14,336 nucleotides of DNA from Rhodobacteraceae bacterium UBA3069 (GTDB lineage: Bacteria; Pseudomonadota; Alphaproteobacteria; Rhodobacterales; Rhodobacteraceae), in the NCBI GenBank assembly GCA_002366795.1, contig DFBX01000057.1:1-14336 (forward strand), given 5' to 3'. Position numbers and translations under genes: made by a program. Positions within the stretch are counted from its first letter, which is position 1; every line of letters starts with the position of its first letter. Below, in pieces: positions 7,072 to 14,336 of the stretch. The notes under the pieces are model-generated. The model was not told the DNA's origin. It did no database searches and saw only the letters and a program-made list of their open reading frames with translations.

Positions 7072-8122
7072 CTTCGGGCCCTTCGCTGAGGATCGCCAGC
7101 ACCCGCGCATCCGCCGGCAGGTCCAGCCCCGCGATCAGCGCGGCGATGCCTGCCGCGCCCGACGGGGTGCTGGCCAGGTCCAGCGCGGCCAGGTCTTCCA
7201 CCGCTTGTTGTGCCTCTTCCTCGGTTATGGTGGTGAACAGGTCGGCGTCCTGCGCCAGCCCTTGCAGGGCGATCATCGAGGGGGTCTTGCAATCCAGCCG
7301 TCCCATGCAAGAGGTCGGCCCCTGCGTGTCCACCACCTTGCCGGCGCGGATGCTGTCGATCAGGGCCGGTGCGGCCTCGGGTTCGACCACGATGATCTGC
7401 GGCACGTCGCCCCAGACATGGCGTGCATGGGCGGCCACCGCAGCGGCCAGCCCGCCGACCCCGGCCTGCAGCAGGATATGGCTGGGCGGCGTGTCGATCT
7501 GGCTGGCGGCTTCGGCTGCAAGCTGGGTGTATCCTTCCATCACGCGCAGGGGCAGTTCGGTGTAGCCGGGCCAGGAGCTGTCGGACAAAAGGGTCCAGCC
7601 CTGCGATTGCGCGGCATCGGCGGCAGCGTTCATGCTGGCCTCGTAATCCGCGCCGGCGCGCACCACGTCAGCCCCCATGGCGGCTAGCCTGCGGGCAAAG
7701 GGTTCCGGCACGGTCTGCGACAGGTAAATCACCGCCCGCGCCCCGAAAAGCCGCGCGCCGGCTGCAACGGACAGGCCATGGTTGCCCGCGCTTGCGGTGA
7801 CATAAACGCGCCCGTCCAGTGCCCTTGTCCATTCCTGCGCAGGCGCATCGGCGGTGACTTGCGCCGCGGCCTCGCGCGCGATGACATGGGCCGCGCCCAG
7901 TGCCTTGAAGCTACCCAGCCCCATGCGCGCGCGCTCGTCCTTGAGGTCGATCCGCGCCACGCCAACCCGTGCAGCCAGTTCCGGCACCGCGCGCAGCGGC
8001 GTCGGCGCGTGGGCGGGGCATTGCGCCAAGAGCTGGCCAATCGCATCTGCTGTGGCGATGGGGCGGGGCGCATCAAGGTTCAATCCTAGTCCGCGCCACG
8101 GGTTTTCCATTGTTTTCGGCAT
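7064..8122 (-). CDS. PLP-dependent diaminopropionate ammonia-lyase-like enzyme
   Basis: This is a fold-type II PLP enzyme of 352 residues. The Schiff-base lysine is K73 in GSFKALG, the phosphate-side motif is SAGNHG at 111-116, and the segments DSSWPGYTELP and HILLQAGVGG closely match YgeX-type diaminopropionate ammonia-lyase. The E. coli enzyme has TDGNHG where this protein has SAGNHG, so the Asp described as the base for the D-isomer is Ala here; a different or L-only amino acid substrate is likely. Start: ATG 8122 has GGGAG six bases upstream; the in-frame TTG at 8149 does not. It is the first gene of an operon with the M24 enzyme and the racemase-like protein. Expected chemistry is alpha,beta-elimination of ammonia from an amino acid, giving a 2-oxo acid. 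Confidence 0.88.
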   Translation of the reverse strand: MPKTMENPWRGLGLNLDAPRPIATADAIGQLLAQCPAHAPTPLRAVPELAARVGVARIDLKDERARMGLGSFKALGAAHVIAREAAAQVTADAPAQEWTRALDGRVYVTASAGNHGLSVAAGARLFGARAVIYLSQTVPEPFARRLAAMGADVVRAGADYEASMNAAADAAQSQGWTLLSDSSWPGYTELPLRVMEGYTQLAAEAASQIDTPPSHILLQAGVGGLAAAVAAHARHVWGDVPQIIVVEPEAAPALIDSIRAGKVVDTQGPTSCMGRLDCKTPSMIALQGLAQDADLFTTITEEEAQQAVEDLAALDLASTPSGAAGIAALIAGLDLPADARVLAILSEGPEDA

Positions 8123-8260
8123 AGTTTGCTCCCGGTTGCTCTTGGCCAAAGCCTAGCGCGGTTCGGCGCGGGTTTGGTTGGAAATCTGCGCGGTGATGCG
8201 AATTTTTCCGAACCCGCCGTCGGGACGGGCCAGCGCGCCATGGTTCGGCACTATGTCGCG

Positions 8261-8290
8261 TTGACTAGACGGGGGCGGATCGGTTTAGAT
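8261..8290 (+). promoter_or_regulatory. Candidate sigma-70-type promoter for the MBL-fold gene
   Basis: A -35-like TTGACT (five of six matches) at 8261-8266 is followed after 17 bases by TTTAGA at 8284-8289 (TTTAGAT overall), a weak -10. The start would be near 8296, giving a leader of about 45 bases to the ATG at 8341. The rest of the 218-base gap 8123-8340 shows no further structure; a minus-strand promoter for the lyase operon must lie there but is not clear. Confidence 0.45.
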
Positions 8291-8340
8291 CTACGCCTTC
8301 GTATCCGCGTGCTTGCGGGTCCAATCACAGAAGGTGCGCC

Positions 8341-9249
8341 ATGAAGACTGTCCTTGCCATCGTGTTTGCCATTCTGCCCCTTGCGGCGCTGTCTGATGTG
8401 CTGAAGGTGCAGGATGTCGCGCCCGGGATCTGGGCCATCGAAGGCCCGGCCGAACAGCGAAACGCGGAAAATCTGGGCAACAACGCCACTTTCGGCCTGA
8501 TCGAAACCGACGCGGGCGCGGTGCTGATCGATCCGGGCGGCACATGGGCCGGGGCCAAGGCGCTGGACCAGATGATCGGCACGTTGACGGACCAGCCCGT
8601 GCGTTATGTCATCGACACCGGCGGGCAGGATCACCGATGGCTGGGCAACGGCTATTGGCAGGCGAAAGGGGCAGTGGTTGTCGCCTCGGACGCCGCGGTG
8701 GCGGACCAAAAGGCGCGTGGGTCCATGCAGTTGACCATGCTGTCGCAACTGGTCGGCGAGGGGCTGGAAGGGACCGAACCGGCTTATGCCGATGCCACCT
8801 TTGCCGAAGCGCATGATCTGGAACTGGGCGGACGCCATATCGAAATTCGCCATCCTGCCGCGGCTCATACACCGGGCGACAGTTACGTCTGGCTGCCGGA
8901 TGCGGGCGTCGTGTTCACCGGCGATATCGTCTATGTGGGACGCATTCTGGGCGTGATGGATCATTCCGACAGCGCCGCATGGCTGGAGGCATTCGCCGCG
9001 ATCGAGGCACTGTCCCCGAAGGTGCTGGTGCCGGGCCACGGCCCCACCACCACGCTGGAACGCGCACAGGCCGACACGCGCGATTACCTGGTCAACCTGC
9101 GTGACCGGATGCGGGTCTATATCGACGAGGGGGGCGATATCATCGGCTCTGTCGGGGTGGACCAGTCGGCGTTTTCCTACCTGGACCAGTTCGGTGCGCT
9201 GGCCGGACGCAATGCGCAGGCGGTGTTCCAGCAGATGGAATGGGAATGA
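8341..9249 (+). CDS. Secreted metallo-beta-lactamase-fold protein with altered zinc motif
   Basis: The protein has 302 residues with an N-terminal signal peptide (MKTVLAIVFAILPLAALS, cleavage near residue 18), so it is probably periplasmic. The MBL fold is recognisable from LIDPGG (62-67), AHTPGDSYVW (H176), VFTGDIVYVGR (D195) and VPGHGPT (H233). The canonical first motif HxHxDH is replaced: the segment after YVI reads DTGGQDHRWLGN (92-103), keeping only Asp97 and His98 near the right place. It may bind one metal or use a shifted ligand set. Some Rhodobacterales MBL proteins of quinoprotein/sulfur-associated type have similar sequences as I recall, but I cannot assign a substrate. AAGG eight bases upstream of the ATG supports the start. 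It appears to be a single-gene transcript. Confidence 0.87.
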   Translation: MKTVLAIVFAILPLAALSDVLKVQDVAPGIWAIEGPAEQRNAENLGNNATFGLIETDAGAVLIDPGGTWAGAKALDQMIGTLTDQPVRYVIDTGGQDHRWLGNGYWQAKGAVVVASDAAVADQKARGSMQLTMLSQLVGEGLEGTEPAYADATFAEAHDLELGGRHIEIRHPAAAHTPGDSYVWLPDAGVVFTGDIVYVGRILGVMDHSDSAAWLEAFAAIEALSPKVLVPGHGPTTTLERAQADTRDYLVNLRDRMRVYIDEGGDIIGSVGVDQSAFSYLDQFGALAGRNAQAVFQQMEWE

Positions 9250-9324
9250 CCCTGCCTTGCGCCGCAACCTGCGCCGCGAAATGTGCAATTTGGCCACAAG
9301 TTCCTGACGGCGGGTAACTTTTTC

Positions 9325-9353
9325 TTGGCGAGCGAATCACCGTGCCGTAACCT
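9325..9353 (+). promoter_or_regulatory. Candidate promoter of the licD-tagD-like operon
   Basis: TTGGCG (9325-9330, four of six -35 matches) and TAACCT (9348-9353, keeping the key first, second and last -10 bases) are separated by 17 bases, predicting a start near 9360. The short leader to ATG 9397 contains a small hairpin, TGCCC-AAA-GGGCA at 9367-9379, followed by GAGG six bases before the start codon. Both elements are weak individually. Confidence 0.4.
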
Positions 9354-9396
9354 AGCCGGATAAAGATGCCCAAAGGGCACGTATTCGAGGCAGCAG

Positions 9397-10305
9397 ATGG
9401 CACAGGAAGATCAGGGGACTGGTCAGGCGAATGATGTTCGCCTGAAGGAAATTAAGTCTATAGCATTGGCGGAAATCCTGACAGAGTCAGGCGATTTCGA
9501 CCATTGGAAATACTATGACGAGCTGAACGAGCTGAAGCGCCGCCCGCTGGCGACCGCTTGGCTGGAAGCCTATGTCATGGTCTGCGTGATCGGGCGCATC
9601 CGTCCCGCGAAGGTGACGGGATTTCTGAAAAAGCTGCGCGAAAAGCGCGACAAGACGGGGCAGCGCCCGCTGTTTGACCGGTTTGCAGCGCAGCTGAAAA
9701 CCTATCTGCATCCGCTTGTGCTGACCAATCACGGCTACCGCGAGGCGAATTTCGAACGGGTCGATCACAATCAGGTCTGGAGCCATGTCGGCGATCTGGT
9801 GGAGGCGCTGGAGGTAGAGGGCTTCGAGGTGTTCCTGAATTCCGGCACGTTGCTGGGCGTCACCCGCGAAAAGGCATTGATCGGCCATGACGACGATGTC
9901 GACCTGGCGGTCATTCTGGATGCGGCCACCGAGGAGGACGCCGCCGCCGAGTGGCTGCGCCTGCGCGAATGGCTGGATATGAGGGGGCTGTGCGACAAGG
10001 ATGCGCAGCGCGCCCCGGAGATTCACAAGCTCAATTCCATCGGCAACGTGGAGGTGGACCTGTTCCCCGCATGGGTGCGCGATGGTGCGATGTTCGTCTA
10101 TCCGCACACCTATGGCGACCTGGACGCGGCCGAGGTTCTGCCCCTGCGCCCCTGCGAGGTCACAGGCCACAAGGTGCCAAAAACACCGGAAAAAATGCTG
10201 GAAATCAATTACGGCGAGAATTGGCAGAAGCCGGACCCGCTTTTCAAATTCCCCTGGGCTTCGGCCAACGAGAAATTCGAGAACTTTTTGAAGGCGGTGC
10301 AGTGA
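9397..10305 (+). CDS. LicD-family phosphotransferase
   Basis: The protein has 302 residues and is soluble. The LicD signature is clear: LNSGTLLGVTREKALIGHDDDVDLAV at 147-172 with the acidic cluster HDDDVD, then EVDLFPAW (220-226 region) and YGENWQKPDP (272-281). LicD proteins transfer phosphocholine or related phospho-alcohols from CDP donors to glycans. The N-terminal 120 residues, rich in charge, are not part of the signature and may be a family-specific extension. GAGG precedes the ATG by six bases. Its stop overlaps the ATG of a TagD-like cytidylyltransferase (TGATG), so donor synthesis and transfer are genetically coupled. The acceptor is unknown; no glycosyltransferases or flippase lie in the window. 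Confidence 0.9.
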   Translation: MAQEDQGTGQANDVRLKEIKSIALAEILTESGDFDHWKYYDELNELKRRPLATAWLEAYVMVCVIGRIRPAKVTGFLKKLREKRDKTGQRPLFDRFAAQLKTYLHPLVLTNHGYREANFERVDHNQVWSHVGDLVEALEVEGFEVFLNSGTLLGVTREKALIGHDDDVDLAVILDAATEEDAAAEWLRLREWLDMRGLCDKDAQRAPEIHKLNSIGNVEVDLFPAWVRDGAMFVYPHTYGDLDAAEVLPLRPCEVTGHKVPKTPEKMLEINYGENWQKPDPLFKFPWASANEKFENFLKAVQ

Positions 10306-10748
10306 TGATGCGATTTTTCAAGTCCGGCAAAAAGCCGGTCAGCCGCCGGACCACGGTTTTGACATATGGCACGTTCGACCTGTTCCATTCTGGTCATGTG
10401 CGACTGTTGCAGCGCCTGAAGGCGATGGGCGACGAGCTGATCGTGGGCTGCGCCACGGACGAGTTCAACGAGAAGAAGGGCAAGACGGCGGTCATGTCCT
10501 ATGAAGCGCGGCGCGAAATCCTGGAATCCTGCCGTTTCGTTGATGTTGTAATCCCCGAATACGACTGGGTGCAAAAGCCGCTGGATATCGCCCATTACAA
10601 GGTGGATGTTTTCGCCATGGGTGACGATTGGGAAGGCTATTTCGACGATTTGGAAAAGCATTGCCGCGTCGTTTATCTGCCACGCACGCCCGAGGTTTCC
10701 ACCACCTCGCTGCGCGAGCGCGTTGACGCGATGCGCAAGACCGCCTGA
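10305..10748 (+). CDS. tagD: Glycerol-3-phosphate cytidylyltransferase-like protein (TagD family)
   Basis: The protein has 147 residues, slightly longer than Bacillus TagD because of a short basic N-terminus. It matches TagD throughout: GTFDLFHSGH (22-31, with the HxGH nucleotidyl-transfer motif), STDEFN-like ATDEFNEKKGK, RFVDVVIPE, FAMGDDWEG and the RTPEVSTT version of RTEGISTT (127-134). The expected reaction is CTP plus glycerol 3-phosphate giving CDP-glycerol and pyrophosphate. Related alcohol phosphates are possible because substrate range in this family varies. ATG at 10305 overlaps the licD stop by one base; a second ATG follows at 10308. The strong TagD resemblance is notable in an alphaproteobacterium, which makes no teichoic acid. 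The symbol tagD denotes homology only. Confidence 0.9.
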   Translation: MMRFFKSGKKPVSRRTTVLTYGTFDLFHSGHVRLLQRLKAMGDELIVGCATDEFNEKKGKTAVMSYEARREILESCRFVDVVIPEYDWVQKPLDIAHYKVDVFAMGDDWEGYFDDLEKHCRVVYLPRTPEVSTTSLRERVDAMRKTA

Positions 10749-10751
10749 CCT

Positions 10752-10774
10752 GGCCGGGCGGATCCGGTCCGGCC
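10752..10774. terminator. GC-rich hairpin between convergent operons, possible bidirectional terminator
   Basis: GGCCGGGC (10752-10759) can pair with GTCCGGCC (10767-10774), including one G-U pair, around a seven-base loop, directly after the tagD-like stop (10748). The genes on both sides converge here. There is no run of T on either side, so it is not a canonical intrinsic terminator and may act only by stability or as a 3'-end protector. Confidence 0.4.
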
Positions 10775-10810
10775 CGATCTGATTTGATCCGATCCGATCT
10801 GAACCGGCCG
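10761..10810. repeat. Degenerate pentameric tandem repeat
   Basis: Ten consecutive five-base units starting at 10761 mostly follow the pattern G-A/G-T-C/T-C/T; GATCC occurs as two adjacent perfect copies at 10786-10795 and GATCT at 10776-10780 and 10796-10800. The last units (GAACC, GGCCG) are more diverged. The tract fills the gap between the stop of the tagD-like gene and the stop of fdsD. Confidence 0.6.
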
Positions 10811-10812
10811 AC

Positions 10813-11028
10813 TTAGGCGGGCAGTCGCAGGTGATTGTCCGCTTCGATCACCAGCGGGTGCAGATCGGCACCTGATGCGATCATCTGGTGCAGTTCGGCC
10901 CGCATCGGCGGTGCCCAGAAATCATTGATATGTGCGGCGACCTTCTCGTCCCCGTCCTCGCCCGGTTGAGTGGCGAAAAACGTGGCGATCTGGTTCGCCA
11001 TGCGGGCCAGTTTCTCGGCGTTGCTCAT
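10813..11028 (-). CDS. fdsD: Formate dehydrogenase delta subunit FdsD
   Basis: The protein has 71 residues and begins MSNAEKLARMANQIATFF. The MANQIA-FF start, the HINDFWAPPMR centre and the hydrophobic end are typical of FdsD, the small protein of soluble NAD-dependent molybdenum formate dehydrogenases that is needed for active enzyme. TGGAGAG seven bases upstream supports the start. Its ATG overlaps the fdhD stop by four bases (ATGA). It is the last gene of the operon and ends just before the pentamer tract. Confidence 0.92.
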   Translation of the reverse strand: MSNAEKLARMANQIATFFATQPGEDGDEKVAAHINDFWAPPMRAELHQMIASGADLHPLVIEADNHLRLPA

Positions 11029-11810
11029 TGCGGCTCTCCACTTGTGATGCGGTGGGGATGGGAAAAAATCTGGGTGCCGTGGCGGTTGTGGGTGACCAGC
11101 GCGATGCCCGCCTGATCGGCCAGCCGGACACCGGCGGCCGTGGGGGCCGAGACAGAGGCGATAACCCCGAACCCTGCCATCGCCGCCTTTTGCACCATTT
11201 CCACGGATATGCGCGAGGTCAGGACCAGCGTTTGTGGTGCCTGCCCGCCGTGCGCCATCGCGCCGATCAGCTTGTCCAGCGCGTTGTGGCGGCCCACGTC
11301 TTCGCGCACCAAGTCCATGGTGCCGGACCACAGGGCAGCGGCATGCACAGCGCGGGTTGCGTCGTGCAGCGGCTGGGCGCTGCGCAGGCTGTCCAGCGCG
11401 CGCGCGATTTCCGTCACGGAAATCGGGGCGCCCGGCCTGACGGTCGGCACTTTGCGCGCAGCCTGTTCAAGGCTGTCGATGCCGCAAAGGCCACAGCCCA
11501 CCGGCCCCGCCATGGCGCGGCGGCGCTGTGCCAATGCCTCGGCCCGTGCCTTGGACAGCCATTGGCGTGCCTCGATCCCGTGGGGGTGTTCCACGATCTC
11601 GACCTCTGACAGGTCCGCCGCATTGGCCAGCCCTTCGGACAGGGTAAAGCCGATGGCGAGATCCGAAAGGTCGGCGGGGGTGGCCATCATCACCGCTAGG
11701 GTCGATCCGTTATAGACCAGCGCCACGGGGGTTTCTTCGGGCAGGGCGCGGCTGTCCGTGCCGCCACAAAGGGCGGTCACGGGCAGGGTGATCGCGGCGC
11801 GCGGTGTCAT
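11025..11810 (-). CDS. fdhD: FdhD/FdsC formate dehydrogenase sulfurtransferase (accessory protein)
   Basis: The protein has 261 residues. FdhD-type proteins carry sulfur from a cysteine desulfurase to the bis-MGD molybdenum cofactor before it is inserted into formate dehydrogenase; in fds operons the homologue is called FdsC. The cysteine loop CGLCG (C106, C109) is intact. Other family segments include DLAIGFTLSEG near residue 50-60, REDVGRHNALDKLIG and TSRISVEMVQKAA. ATG 11810 overlaps the fdsA stop (ATGA). An in-frame ATG at 11870 would intrude into fdsA. It acts in the cytoplasm on the neighbouring FdsA subunit. Confidence 0.95.
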   Translation of the reverse strand: MTPRAAITLPVTALCGGTDSRALPEETPVALVYNGSTLAVMMATPADLSDLAIGFTLSEGLANAADLSEVEIVEHPHGIEARQWLSKARAEALAQRRRAMAGPVGCGLCGIDSLEQAARKVPTVRPGAPISVTEIARALDSLRSAQPLHDATRAVHAAALWSGTMDLVREDVGRHNALDKLIGAMAHGGQAPQTLVLTSRISVEMVQKAAMAGFGVIASVSAPTAAGVRLADQAGIALVTHNRHGTQIFSHPHRITSGEPQ

Positions 11811-14336
11811 TCGGCCGCCGGAAGAATGCGGCGCGATTGAGCGGCCTGTTCGGCATATTCCTCTTGCCATTCGGTCGGCCCGTTCGAGGGGCTGACCTGC
11901 ACCGCCGTCACCTTGTATTCGGGGCAGTTGGTGGCCCAGTCCGAATAGTCGGTGGTGATCACGTTGGCCTGCGTGTCGGGGTGGTGGAAGGTGGTGTAAA
12001 CCACGCCGGGGCTGACGCGGTCGGTGATCTGCGCGCGCAGGGCGGTTTCGCCTGACCGGCTGGCCAGTTTGACGAAATCGCCATCCTTGATGCCACGATT
12101 TTCCGCGTCATGTGGGTGAATTTCCAGCACGTCCTGATCATGCCAGACCACGTTCGCGGTGCGCCGCGTCTGCGCGCCCACGTTATATTGCGAGAGAATC
12201 CGCCCCGTGGTCAGCAGCAGCGGGAAGCGCGGGCCGGTTTTTTCATCGGTGGCGACATATTCGGTGACGATGAACCGCCCCTTGCCGCGCACGAACCCAT
12301 CCACATGCATCAGGGGCGTGCCGTCGGGCGCATCATCGTTGCAGGGCCATTGGACGCTGCCTTTTTCCTCAAGCAGGTCATAGGTGACGCCCGCAAAGCT
12401 GGGCGTGGTGGACGCGATTTCCGACATGATTTCAGACGGATGGCTGTAGGACCATTGCGCGCTGCCGGACTCTTTCAGGCAGGCATTGGCCAGCAGTTGC
12501 GTCACCTGCCAATCGGCATAACCGTTCTTGGGGGCCATGACGCGGCGCACGCGGTTGATGCGCCGTTCGGCATTGGTGAAGGTGCCGTCCTTTTCAAGGA
12601 AGGTCGATCCGGGCAGGAAGACATGCGCGTAATTCGCGGTCTCGTTCAGGAACAGGTCGTGGACGATGACGCAATCCATCGCGGCCAGACCGGCGGCGAC
12701 GTGTTTTGTATCGGGATCCGATTGCAGGATATCCTCGCCCTGACAATACAGCCCCTTGAACCGGCCCTGAACCGCCTCGTCCAGCATGTTGGGGATGCGC
12801 AGGCCGGGTTCGGGGTTGATGGTCACGCCCCAGGCGGATTCGAAAATCGCGCGGGTATCGGCGTTTTTCACATGCCGGTAGCCGGGCAATTCATGCGGGA
12901 AAGAGCCCATGTCGCACGATCCTTGAACGTTATTCTGACCGCGCAGCGGGTTCACGCCAACGCCGTTGCGGCCCACGTTACCGGTCAGCATGGCAAGGTT
13001 GGCGATGCCGATCACGGTGGTGGACCCCTGGGAATGTTCGGTCACGCCAAGCCCGTAATAGATTGCGCCGTTGCCGCCCGTGGCGAACAGGCGCGCGGCT
13101 GCGCGCAGGGTTGCGGCGGGCACGCCGGTGTAGACCTCGGTTGCCTCGGGCGAATGGCGCGGGTCGCTGACGAATTCGGCGTATTCGGCGAATTCTTCCC
13201 AATCGCAGCGGTCCTTGATGAAGGATTCGTCGGCCAGCCCTTCGGTCACGATTGTATGGGCCATGGCGGTGACCACGGCGACGTTGGTGCCGGGGCGCAG
13301 GGCTAGGTGCTGCGCGGCCTCGATATGGTTCGAGCGCACGATATCCGTGCGGCGCGGGTCGATCACGATCAGCTTGGCCCCGGCGCGCAGGCGTTTTTTC
13401 AGGCGGCTGGCAAAGACCGGGTGCCCGTCGGTCGGGTTCGCGCCGATGACGATCACCACATCGGTATGTTCAACGGAATCAAAGTCTTGCGTGCCGGCAG
13501 AGGTGCCGAATGTCTGCCCCAGACCGTATCCGGTGGGCGAGTGGCAGACGCGTGCGCAGGTGTCGGTGTTGTTGTTGCCGAACACCGCGCGTGTCAGTTT
13601 CTGCACCAGATAGGTTTCTTCGTTCGTGCAGCGGCTGGATGTGATCACGCCGATGCTGTCCTTGTCGTGGGTGTCTTGCAAACCGCGCAGGCGTTTGGCG
13701 GCGAAACTCAGCGCCTCGTCCCAGGACACTTCGCGCCACGGGTCGGTGATCTTGTCGCGGATCATCGGGTTCAAAATACGGTCGGAATGCGAGGCATAGC
13801 CATAGGCGAACCGCCCCTTGACGCAGCTGTGCCCGCGGTTGGCCTTGCCGTTTTTCCACGGCACCATGCGCACCAAAGTGTCGCCCTTCATTTCCGCCTT
13901 GAACGAACAGCCGACGCCGCAATAGGCGCAGGTGGTCACGACGGAACGGTCGGGCGTGCCGATTTCGGCCACGGATTTTTCCCGCAAGGTGGCGGTGGGG
14001 CAGGCCTGCACACAGGCGCCGCAGCTGACGCAATCCGAGGTCAGGAAATCATCGGCCCCTGCGCCCGCCTTGACGCGGCTGTCAAATCCGCGCCCTTCGA
14101 TGGTCAGGGCAAAGGTGCCTTGAACCTCTTCGCAGGCGCGCACGCAGCGCGAGCAGACGATGCATTTGCTGGGGTCATAGGTGAAATAGGGGTTCGATTC
14201 ATCCTTGGGGATGTAATGCGGGTTCGGGCCGGTGGCGGCGCGTTGTGCGAATTGGGTGTCTTGCGCGTCATAGCGCACGTCGCGCAGGCCCACGACACCG
14301 GCCATGTCCTGTAATTCGCAATCGCCATTGGCCGAA
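11807..14336 (-). CDS. fdsA: Formate dehydrogenase alpha (catalytic) subunit FdsA, N-terminus beyond window
   Basis: This is the molybdenum-containing catalytic subunit of the soluble NAD-dependent formate dehydrogenase, oxidising formate to CO2. The reading frame is open to the right edge, where it reads SANGDCELQDMAG, so 842 residues are visible and roughly the first 115 (the 2Fe-2S domain and most of the His-Cys cluster) are missing. In window numbering, C6 is probably the last His-Cys cluster ligand; C58/C61/C64/C68 and C102/C105/C108/C112 form two ferredoxin-type 4Fe-4S sites; C136/C139/C143/C171 hold the 4Fe-4S cluster next to the cofactor. The molybdenum ligand is cysteine (C264 in ARVCHSPT), not selenocysteine, followed by the conserved His. 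The order fdsA-fdhD-fdsD fits fdsGBACD; fdsG and fdsB are expected outside the window to the right. Confidence 0.97.
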   Translation of the reverse strand, partial: SANGDCELQDMAGVVGLRDVRYDAQDTQFAQRAATGPNPHYIPKDESNPYFTYDPSKCIVCSRCVRACEEVQGTFALTIEGRGFDSRVKAGAGADDFLTSDCVSCGACVQACPTATLREKSVAEIGTPDRSVVTTCAYCGVGCSFKAEMKGDTLVRMVPWKNGKANRGHSCVKGRFAYGYASHSDRILNPMIRDKITDPWREVSWDEALSFAAKRLRGLQDTHDKDSIGVITSSRCTNEETYLVQKLTRAVFGNNNTDTCARVCHSPTGYGLGQTFGTSAGTQDFDSVEHTDVVIVIGANPTDGHPVFASRLKKRLRAGAKLIVIDPRRTDIVRSNHIEAAQHLALRPGTNVAVVTAMAHTIVTEGLADESFIKDRCDWEEFAEYAEFVSDPRHSPEATEVYTGVPAATLRAAARLFATGGNGAIYYGLGVTEHSQGSTTVIGIANLAMLTGNVGRNGVGVNPLRGQNNVQGSCDMGSFPHELPGYRHVKNADTRAIFESAWGVTINPEPGLRIPNMLDEAVQGRFKGLYCQGEDILQSDPDTKHVAAGLAAMDCVIVHDLFLNETANYAHVFLPGSTFLEKDGTFTNAERRINRVRRVMAPKNGYADWQVTQLLANACLKESGSAQWSYSHPSEIMSEIASTTPSFAGVTYDLLEEKGSVQWPCNDDAPDGTPLMHVDGFVRGKGRFIVTEYVATDEKTGPRFPLLLTTGRILSQYNVGAQTRRTANVVWHDQDVLEIHPHDAENRGIKDGDFVKLASRSGETALRAQITDRVSPGVVYTTFHHPDTQANVITTDYSDWATNCPEYKVTAVQVSPSNGPTEWQEEYAEQAAQSRRILPAAE

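Noticed and set aside
5908..7110. Longer start for the M24 gene at 7110
   Set aside because: It would overlap the lyase gene by 47 bases; ATG 7071 has a ribosome site and a usual short overlap.
10781..10795. TTGAT half-site in the pentamer tract as a third FNR box
   Set aside because: The second half (TCCGA) does not match ATCAA, and both flanking genes end here rather than start.
12110..13306. Plus-strand open frame (398 codons) opposite fdsA
   Set aside because: fdsA is unmistakable on the minus strand here; the opposite frame is rich in Gly, His and Arg with no motif.

Overview
The window looks like chromosomal DNA of an alphaproteobacterium, most likely Rhodobacterales (Roseobacter/Paracoccaceae type). 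Support is the high GC content, the fdsA-fdhD-fdsD order of a soluble NAD-linked molybdenum formate dehydrogenase, FnrL-type TTGAT-N4-ATCAA boxes, and tight ATGA or TGATG junctions between operon genes. This placement is inference; no 16S rRNA or other marker gene is present.

Left edge (1-86): bases 1-23 look like the terminal inverted repeat of an IS5-family-like insertion sequence whose body lies outside the window. Block A (87-5084) is a group of stress or low-oxygen type genes. It holds a glycine-rich membrane protein (87-668, minus), a divergent pair of a 73-aa unknown protein (854-1075) and a ZIP-type metal transporter (1072-1805) broken by a one-base frameshift, and, convergent to these, a Lon-related ATP-dependent protease (2553-4994, minus) with a UspA-like protein (1816-2556, minus). 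One FNR-like box lies between the divergent genes (743-756) and a second precedes the protease (5071-5084), so the block may be a small FnrL regulon.

Block B (5153-8122, minus) is a three-gene operon: a diaminopropionate ammonia-lyase-like PLP enzyme, an M24 peptidase/amidohydrolase-fold enzyme and an Asp/Glu racemase-superfamily protein. It resembles parts of ectoine-type catabolic clusters, but the substrate cannot be read from the sequence. A secreted metallo-beta-lactamase-fold protein with an altered zinc motif (8341-9249) is divergent to it.

Block C (9397-10748, plus) pairs a LicD-family phosphotransferase with a TagD-like glycerol-3-phosphate cytidylyltransferase, suggesting phospho-alditol or phosphocholine-type decoration of a surface glycan. 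A pentameric repeat tract with a GC-rich hairpin (10752-10810) separates it from the convergent Block D. Block D (10813-14336, minus) is the distal part of the formate dehydrogenase operon: fdsA (its N-terminal part beyond the right edge), the sulfurtransferase fdhD and the delta subunit fdsD. No tRNA, rRNA or CRISPR array was seen, and no stretch of 300 bases lacks a gene.
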